Part shown: positions 57,330 to 64,000 of the stretch, in pieces
Position numbering within the stretch: position 1 is the stretch's first letter
How the letters are laid out: every line of letters begins with the position of its first letter
From: Pleurostoma richardsiae
Taxonomy: Eukaryota; Ascomycota; Sordariomycetes; Calosphaeriales; Pleurostomataceae
Assembly: GCA_030052745.1 (NCBI GenBank)
Contig: JANBVO010000004.1
Location: 1-64,000 of the forward strand
DNA: 64,000 nt
Direction: 5' to 3'
Notes under the pieces: model-generated
Seen by the model: the letters and a program-made list of their open reading frames with translations, nothing else
Databases searched by the model: none
What the model was told of the DNA's origin: nothing
Made by a program: the position numbers and the translations under genes

Positions 57330-59032
57330 CTAAAACTCCGTCACGTCGGTCCACTTCCTGCTCTGTATGACCTCGGCCATGTCCCGCCCCCTGGCCGTCA
57401 GCCTCGCCTTGAACGCCTCGAGCCACAGCAGCTCGAGCGCCCCGTCGCCCGTCGCCGCGCTGACGGCGCTGTAGAACGCCTCGGCCACGTACACCGGGAC
57501 GACCAGCGCGTCGGGCTGTGCCGTGGCCGCCAGCGCCGAGTCGAGCCCGCGGCAGATGCTGGCCGCCATCTCGCGCACGCGCCCCGTGCCGTAGCGCTGC
57601 GGGTCCGCGAGGCCCCCGCCGCCCTCCTCCTCCTCCAGCAGGCCCGGCGGCAGGTCCGGGTACACCTGGGGGAAGTGGTCGACGACGGGCTGGAAGACGG
57701 CCTGCTGCAGGCTCTCAACGCAGGGGTAGAAGAGCACGCGGGTCGACCAGAGGTAGATGAAGGCCAGGGCGGTGGCGCCGTCGCGGAAGGCGAAGGGGTC
57801 CGCGAAGGGGATCTGCGCGTCCGTGTCGCCCGGGTCTTCGATCCAGAAGAGCTGACTCTGGTCGTCGCCGCCGCTGGCCGCCCCTGCTAGGACCGAGGCG
57901 TGCCACCCGTCGAGCTGCCGCTCGATGCTGAGGCAGTTTGCCAGCAGGTCCTGCGCCATGAGACGCCGCGACAGGGTGGGATCGTGCGGCAGGATCCGGT
58001 CTGCTCGTGAGAGGAGGGAGGGGATGAGGACGATGATGTCGAAGAGTGTGTCGACGAGAGACTTGGGGTGCGCCTCCCAAGGCACGGTCATCCACTCTGG
58101 CCCGGAGAGGAACGTCGGCTTTCGGTTCAGGAGTGCCGCACAGATCTTACCATCGTCATTAGCAGTAGTCGCTGAAGCTTAGAAAAGGGGACAGTCCTTA
58201 CAGCGTTATGCCTATAGACTCGGACAAAGAAATGATGTGCTGGGAAAGTTCGAAAGTGGTCTGGGCCGAGCTGGCGGATGCGGTTCCCCTGGACAGCAGG
58301 GTCTTTCCAGGGAGGAAGGTTGCTGGAGGCGAGAGAGGAGTTGTGCTATGCGAGTCTCAGCGAGTCTTTGGATTAGCTGAAGCAATACCTCGAACGTACC
58401 TCGTACAGAAACAGGAATACGCTGTCCGTTGCGATCATCGATTCATCGTCGCCACTGTCCTCCACGGGTGAAAGGTGAATCAGGCATTGCGACCGGAGCT
58501 CGAAGTCATCATCTTCGACAGACGGCTGACTCTCTACGGGGGAATAGGGGGGAAACGATAAGGCGACGCATCTATTGGCGTCGTCTGCCGCTTTGTTTCG
58601 AACGACAATCTGCAGACTGGTGTGTAAGGCCGCAATTTGAACCCGATACACCGTCCCAGAGCTCGATAAGGAGACAAGGTCATCCCACGCCGGGTGAAGT
58701 GGCTCAACGGGAATGAGCTCGAGTTTGGTCTCCTCTTCATTCTTCGCTGATGCTCTACCCCTTCTAGATCCCTTCAAGTTCCGTGGCGGATGGGAGGAGC
58801 AGCGGCCGCCGTCTTCGATAGTTCCGATGATGAAGACCGTCTCTCTGTCGTAGCCTTTGCACTCGCGCCCCGAGTCGATGCATTTGCGGCAGAAGGGCCT
58901 CTCGTTATCACACTTCGGCGGGAAGATTCATCAGAGTCCAACTTCGATGGGGTTCCTGCATCGTAGGCATACCTTGACTCGGCGAAGCCTGCAAGTATTA
59001 CAACCCTTATACTTTCCAGGAACGCCTACCAT
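57330..59032 (-). CDS. Zn2Cys6 transcription factor
   Basis: Four exons, 59032-58973, 58912-58400, 58345-58202 and 58145-57330, encode 510 residues. The first intron interrupts the zinc cluster; spliced, it reads YKGCNTCRLRRVKCDNERPF, then CRKCIDSGRECKGY, giving all six cysteines of a Gal4-type DNA-binding domain. Exon 3 contains WKDPAVQGNRIRQLGPDHFR, and the last exon ICAALLNRKPTFLSGPEWM, elements of the fungal-specific regulatory domain (DUF3468-like). Introns 1 and 3 appear to use AAG acceptors, less common than YAG but the only in-frame choices. No biosynthetic cluster lies next to it, so target genes cannot be inferred; the neighbouring D-hydroxyacid dehydrogenase points the same way but 1.3 kb separates them. 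Confidence 0.85.
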
Positions 59033-60377
59033 CTTCGAAGATCGTGTCTGGGGGTCTGTGCCCAGAGCCTAACCATGTCGAGGGCGAGATATGAATCGGG
59101 ATAGCGAAGGGAAGCGGCGATACGGAGCAACCAAGCATAGAATCAGGGGGTGAATAAGGGGTCTCCAGGACGTGACAGGAGACCTACGGATTAGGCAGGG
59201 GACGGTTAAGGGGAGGAGAACCAGGGCAAACAGGGGGGAAATGTGGGGGCGAAATCGGGGACAAGGTGCAATCTTTTTATCTTACACCGCACCGCACGTA
59301 GGGAGCAGAGGTCCTGTACCGGAGACCTGGGCCCCCTCGGCATATCTGATCGGGCTATTCAATCACTGGGCAGTCATCTTGTTGCAATGGGGCGATGCAT
59401 TCCTGCGCAGGAGAACGCAGTCGGCGAGAGGAGGATCTCTCTTTCGAGCAGTTGTCGAAGGAGGATCAGAAGAGGCGATATCAGAGAGTGGGAGGGCTGG
59501 CCGAGAGGTGCTCTAAATGAGGGCAAGGCACGGGTGCATCAGCCTCCCGCAAAACGCCATGAAGCCATCCATCAGCGTGCCACTCGTGTCGACTTGTGTG
59601 GACGGAATTACGCTTGCCCTGTACGGAACAGCACCGGCAGCAGCTTGGAGGGGGGGTGCAGGCGTGTCAGAGCAGGCCTTTGCCCCGGGTGGTAACCGAG
59701 AGATCTGCAGAGCCGAGTTGGTGGTTTAGCGCCGGAGGCACGCCATCAGGTGTAGGTCCTGGCGGCCCTGGTAGGGCAGAGTCCGTAGGGCTGCATGAGA
59801 GCAGGGATGCTCGCCCTCCCACAGTTCGGAGCGGGCGGTCGCCAACGGCACGCCCGTTTGGTGTCACCCTAGCACAGCCGACGCACCCTAGAGCAGACAC
59901 GAACATCATGGAGAAAGGAGTTAGGAGGAGTTAATGAGGGGTTCTGCCCTACGGAGGAGGGCCTGTGTAACGTCAGTTCTGGGCTGTGATATCCTGCCTT
60001 CTGCAGTCTTGGACTCGTATTGGGACCAATGAGCGCGTCAGGCGTGGAGGCTGCTGCATAGGCTCCGAACAAGCCGCGTATTAGTTTAGTGGTTATCCCG
60101 CACAGAATAGTGTTCGATGCATGGAAGATCAAGGACCCGTGGCGTTTCTTCTTCTCGACATTCTTTTTGATTTGCAATCACGATACCTCCTCCATTTGTT
60201 CGTCCCTCTCGCGGGAATCTCAATCTTCTGTCACCCAAAGACGGCGGAATCGTGGTAACTTCGCAATATACACATGCGCTGTACTGTACTGTACACCTTC
60301 TGCCTACTCCTGACTGCGGACTGCGCGGAGGTCTCGACCTTTCGGCGTCGCTGTCCTCGCTGTCGGTCATTCCCGGC
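59033..60377. other. intergenic, no gene seen
   Basis: 5' flank of the Zn2Cys6 gene and 3' flank of the D-hydroxyacid dehydrogenase gene. Short open frames on the plus strand (59172-59934) overlap one another and lack any domain. Confidence 0.5.
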
Positions 60378-62116
60378 TTATATATACTTATACGGGTTCA
60401 TGATTCCATTCTGCAAAATCATCAGCGGCTGAGTCTTTCCCCCCCCCGAATTGCTAAGCGACTTACCGGATCATACAGATTCTTAATCTGCTTCATCAGG
60501 CCGATCATGGAATCAGTGCGACTGTAACCAATGTACTTCTTCTTTGCAATCCCAAGACCATGCTCAGCGCTTATGCTGCCCTGGTGCTTTGCGATCCACT
60601 CATAGACAAAAGGCTCCAAGACCTTCTCGACCTTCGCATCATATCGGCGGACTGCCACGTTCAGGTGCAAGTTGGAGTCACCCATGTGCCCGTATCCCAA
60701 CACATCTACCACAGGGTACTCGTCCGTGTCGCCCAGGAGGCCTGCTTCGTTGATCCGAGCTCTGGCGTCGTCAACCAGCTCGTACAGCTGCTTGAGTGGT
60801 ATCGACACATCGTACTTGTAGACACCTCCAAAGTGGGCGGAGACTTCGGGAATGCCTTCCCGCCATGCCCACAGAGCCTTGATCTGGGTTTCGTCCTGTG
60901 CCACAACACCATCTGTAACGATTTCTTTGCCCATGACATCTTCTAGGAAGGCCTCAAGCTTCTCACTATCGTGCTCCGAGTTAGAGCCGCTTGTCTCAAT
61001 AAGACAGTAGAATGGATGTTCGTCCTCGAGCGGCTTTTTATGCCCGTGGACGCGGTCGACGAGAGCAATGCTGTTACGGTCCATAAGCTCGAAGGCGGAC
61101 AGGATTTCAGAAAGCTGCGACTTGGCCTCACGGAATGCCTGCTGGGCCTTCTCGTAAGACTCGAGCCCGAAGAATGCAACGTTCATTGCCTGTGATCTCT
61201 GAGGACAGTTTATCGACACTCCAGTGATGATGCCGATAGTGCCCTCAGCGCCAATGAAAAGCTGCTTCAAGTCGTACCCTGTGTTGTTCTTCCGAAGCCT
61301 GGATAGGTCGTCGACAATGGTGCCATCGGGGAGGACGGCCTCTAGCCCGAGCACGCTGCCGTGCAAGCTCCCATACCGTAACAAACGTAGACCTCCAGCA
61401 TTGGTTGCAACATTCCCGCCAACATGGCAAGAGCCCTTAGCTCCAAGGTCGAGAGGAAAGATATAACCCTTCTCGGCCAGGAAATGGTCGACCACCTCGA
61501 GGATAGCCCCAGCATCAACGACGAGCGTGCCGCTAACCTCGTCAAAAAAGCGCACCTGGTTCATGCGACTCATATTGATGACAATCTCGTCAAAGACCGG
61601 CACCGAACCTCCGACAAGGCCGGTGTTCCCTCCCTGGGGCACTACGGCTAGTTTGTTGTCATTGCAGTACTTGAGGATCTTGCTGACTTCCTCCGTCGAG
61701 CCGGGCTTCAAGACCAGTTTGCAATGGCCACGGTACTTTTTCATCCAGTCCTCATTGAATGGCTCAATGTCCTCACTTGCGGAGCTGTCTGTAACAGCAT
61801 CGATGACGGCTGCACTGCTGCCCAGGAGGTCCTTGAAGTGCTTGACATGCTCCTCTGTCAACTGGGCGAAACGAGGGTCCTTCTTGAGGTCAGGATACAT
61901 CTCCGTCGTGAATTTGGCATTTCGTTGGGGGCAAGCAGTGAAATGCCTTGACGACACAGCGGCGATGCACCGACCCGAGACCGGGACTTGAACGGGACTG
62001 AGGCGGCATCGGGCTGTGAGGCCGGTCCTCTCCAGCCTCCTCAGCATTGGTGCGACTCTTGATCGTGCCGCCATTTTCACGGTGTTGCCTCTCGATCTGA
62101 CAAGAGTCCCGTACAA
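60378..62116 (-). CDS. mitochondrial D-2-hydroxyglutarate / D-lactate dehydrogenase (Dld2-like)
   Basis: Two exons, 62116-60467 and 60410-60378, encode 560 residues. The intron (GTAAGT...CAG) carries a run of nine C, and the 33-nt last exon adds [10 protein letters not shown], the exact C-terminus expected of the family. The N-terminus is Arg-rich with few acids ([18 protein letters not shown] from Met15), a probable mitochondrial presequence. Then comes the PCMH-type FAD domain ([71 protein letters not shown]) and the FAD-oxidase C domain ([32 protein letters not shown]). Yeast Dld2 and human D2HGDH oxidise D-2-hydroxyglutarate or D-lactate, with electrons passing to the respiratory chain or other acceptors. 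The exact substrate is not readable here. Confidence 0.93.
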
Positions 62117-62561
62117 TAAGTTTTACCTCGCCAAGAAAGCCTCCAGTTGGCAAGGCTAGCACATCGGATATATGAGTTCTGCAATGATCCCATTTCGATC
62201 CCCCATCCTTCGGCACTTTATCCCCATCTTTGCGTGAAGCGGCGCGGGCAGGGCGTCCATCGGAGGGTTAGTCAGCACCACGTGATCACATCTTGATTGC
62301 TGTACTATGTACCTCCCTCCACCGACTTAGCGTCCTAATTTTGAGCCAATAGGAGTCTGTTGGAGCTACCTCTCAGCCTTCCAACGCGCCTGCTCCTCTG
62401 AGCTTCGTCGTCAGAGCTGTAGCCTGCCTCCCCAGCACAGACACCTAAGAACGTTTCCCCAGATCGCGGCGAGCACCATTTCCTCATCATCGCCAATCAC
62501 CTAAAGCTCTTCAGCACCCGAGTCCCATCCTTTTCGTTCGCCGTATCTACGGGACATTCCA
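62117..62561. promoter_or_regulatory. divergent promoter shared by the D-hydroxyacid dehydrogenase and proteasome alpha4 genes
   Basis: The two start codons are 445 bp apart and diverge. Near the middle is CACCACGTGATCACATC (62276-62292), containing an E-box CACGTG and an overlapping GTGATCAC palindrome. Such CACGTG sites are bound by Cbf1-type bHLH factors in fungi. A PACE box (GGTGGCAAA) expected of yeast proteasome promoters was not seen. Confidence 0.45.
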
Positions 62562-63599
62562 ATGGCTTCCGGCTACGACAGAGCTCTTTCAGGTAAGACT
62601 GCCTAGCAGCTGGTGTTGGGCTTACCGTGGCTAACCTCTCCTTGTTCAGTCTTCAGGTTCGCACTCGATCTGACGCGCATCATTCAAGGATGGTATCTAA
62701 CGTAGGATAGTCCTGATGGACACGTCTTCCAGGTCGAATATGCCGGCGAGGCTGTCAAGAGAGGTGTGTTGAAGCTGGTACATTGGCACCCCCTTAGCAA
62801 CACTGACAATATGCGGCAGGGACATGCGCCGTTGGTGTGAAGGGAAGCGATATAGTCGTCCTAGGCTGTGAAAAGAGATCCGCGATGAAGCTGCAGGATA
62901 CCAGAATTACGCCTTCGAAGATCGGTCTCATCGATACCCACGTCTGTCTTGCGTTCGCTGGCCTGAACGCCGACGCCAGAATCCTCGTCGACAAGGCCCG
63001 GTTAGAGGCGCAGTCGCACCGCCTCACGGTGGAAGACCCAGTGACTATCGAGTACATCACAAAATACGTGGCTGGCGTACAGCAGCGGTACACGCAGAGC
63101 GGTGGTGTCCGCCCCTTCGGTATCAGCACTCTGATTGTTGGGTTCGACAAAGGCAGCAAAGTGCCGAGACTGTACCAGACAGAGCCTTCCGGTATCTACA
63201 GCGCATGGTTCGTCTTGAAGCAAGATCCCGTGTGGGAACATATTGCTCATACTTTGATACAGGAAAGCCAATGCTATTGGCCGCTCCAGCAAGACTGTCC
63301 GGGAGTTCCTGGAACGGAACTACAAGGAGGATATGGATCGCGAGCAGACCATTCGATTGGCAATCAAGTCGCTACTCGAAGTTGTGCAGACCGGCGCGAA
63401 GAATATCGAGATTGCCATCATGGCTCCTGGAAAGACACTTGAGATGCTTCCGGTCGAGGATATTGAGACCTACGTCAAGGATATCGAGCAGGAGAAGCAG
63501 GACGAGGCAGCGAAGAAGAAGACGGGCAGGACCCCAGGCACAGGGAGTGCGGCGATCTTGACGAGAAGTCAGGGTGAGGGCCAAGGGAGCAATGAGTAG
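62562..63599 (+). CDS. pre6: 20S proteasome subunit alpha4 (PSMA7/Pre6)
   Basis: Five exons, 62562-62592, 62650-62656, 62711-62763, 62820-63207 and 63263-63599, encode 271 residues. The product begins [20 protein letters not shown], the alpha-subunit N-terminal signature that gates the 20S channel, followed by [39 protein letters not shown] and [13 protein letters not shown], and later [20 protein letters not shown]. Its [18 protein letters not shown] tail resembles PSMA7. Exon 2 is only 7 nt (TCTTCAG), giving VFS between two introns; without it the frame breaks. The fourth intron has a GTTCGT donor. Its role is structural in the outer ring of the proteasome. It is slightly longer than the yeast and human subunits because of a polar tail. 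Confidence 0.95.
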
Positions 63600-63851
63600 G
63601 AGGGCGATCACAAGGCGGAGTCCGCAAGGACGGCCTCCACAGCTAACCGGCTAAGAGATCACAAAACGGAAATGGTCATCAGGTGATCGTGATGGCTTAT
63701 CAATGTACTCTATCATCCCCTTGACTATGCCTCGACTATGCGCGCTCCAAGCGCTTGTAATAAACATGTTCCCAAACGCCGAGTGCTGGCTGCCCAATGA
63801 CTGGTATCCATGCATCATGATCCTCCTCGCCGGTGATGATCGCCCAGCTTT

Positions 63852-64000
63852 TCAACCAAGCTTGTCTGCCTCCACGTCCGGGTCGAATATAGACTTTGTG
63901 GCCGCAGCCTTGACACGCTCGTCCTTGAGCATTCGGTTGTCCATCCGGGCATCCCCCCCTTCTACTGACAGTGCCGCTTTCGGCGTGATGGCGTCTAGGA
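63852..64000 (-). CDS. C-terminal end of an unrecognised minus-strand gene, 5' part outside the window
   Basis: Reading leftward from 64000, one frame stays open for 49 codons to the TGA at 63854-63852. It gives LDAITPKAALSVEGGDARMD, then NRMLKDERVKAAATKSIFDP and a DVEADKLG end, a hydrophilic, charged, helix-prone sequence typical of a real C-terminus. There is no start codon or domain in view, and I do not recognise the family. A second frame in the same strand is also open, to TAG at 63740-63738, so the choice rests on composition. Confidence 0.45.
   Translation of the reverse strand, partial: LDAITPKAALSVEGGDARMDNRMLKDERVKAAATKSIFDPDVEADKLG

Overview
The window is nuclear DNA of a filamentous ascomycete (Pezizomycotina, most likely a Sordariomycete). 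Genes are intron-poor, with short introns (about 50-90 nt) that have GTRAGT-like donors, CTRAC-like branch sites and YAG acceptors. The gene set is typical of these fungi: complex I, a 2EXR-domain protein, Atg15, multifunctional peroxisomal beta-oxidation protein, a Zn2Cys6 regulator, Ysc84/SH3YL1, APC4, Arp9 and Gtr2. Nothing bacterial or viral was seen.

Layout. 1-7991: the 3' end of a SAP18-like gene, then on the minus strand a tiny three-exon complex I subunit, an LCAT-like lipase/acyltransferase, a Gtt1-like glutathione S-transferase and a 2EXR protein. 7992-11617 shows no convincing gene. 11618-18166 (plus strand): a four-helix membrane protein, a MIF/tautomerase-like protein and the Rag GTPase Gtr2. 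18474-29255: APC4 (minus), a SAP/SWIM/RING-like gene (plus) carrying an in-frame stop, Arp9 (minus) and a Ysc84-domain protein (minus). 31992-34402 (minus): a 92-residue membrane protein and an F-box protein. 34403-37661 is gene-poor and holds a 466-bp Tc1/mariner-type MITE with TA target-site duplication, long inverted repeats and an AT-rich core. 37662-53982: an RBR ubiquitin ligase (plus), multifunctional beta-oxidation enzyme (minus), Atg15 lipase (minus), a VPS9-domain Rab GEF (plus) and alpha-actinin (minus). 53983-57329 shows no convincing gene. 57330-64000: a Zn2Cys6 transcription factor (minus), a D-lactate/D-2-hydroxyglutarate dehydrogenase (minus), proteasome alpha4 subunit (plus) with a 7-nt micro-exon, and the 3' end of an unrecognised minus-strand gene.

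The genes are mostly unrelated housekeeping functions, not a cluster. Loose themes are vacuole/TORC1 and trafficking (Gtr2, Atg15, VPS9 protein), actin (Ysc84, alpha-actinin), protein turnover (APC4, F-box, RBR ligase, proteasome) and mitochondrial or peroxisomal oxidation (complex I subunit, D-2-hydroxyacid dehydrogenase, Fox2). Two CCGAGG boxes in front of the beta-oxidation gene match the FarA/FarB fatty-acid response element. I did not find a convincing new multi-gene system. The best leads are the nonsense codon in the SWIM/RING-like gene, the MITE and its insertion site, the MIF-like protein with long extensions, and several small or micro-exon genes that simple ORF calling misses. Exon boundaries were placed by hand from splice signals and protein-family continuity and have not been tested against transcripts.
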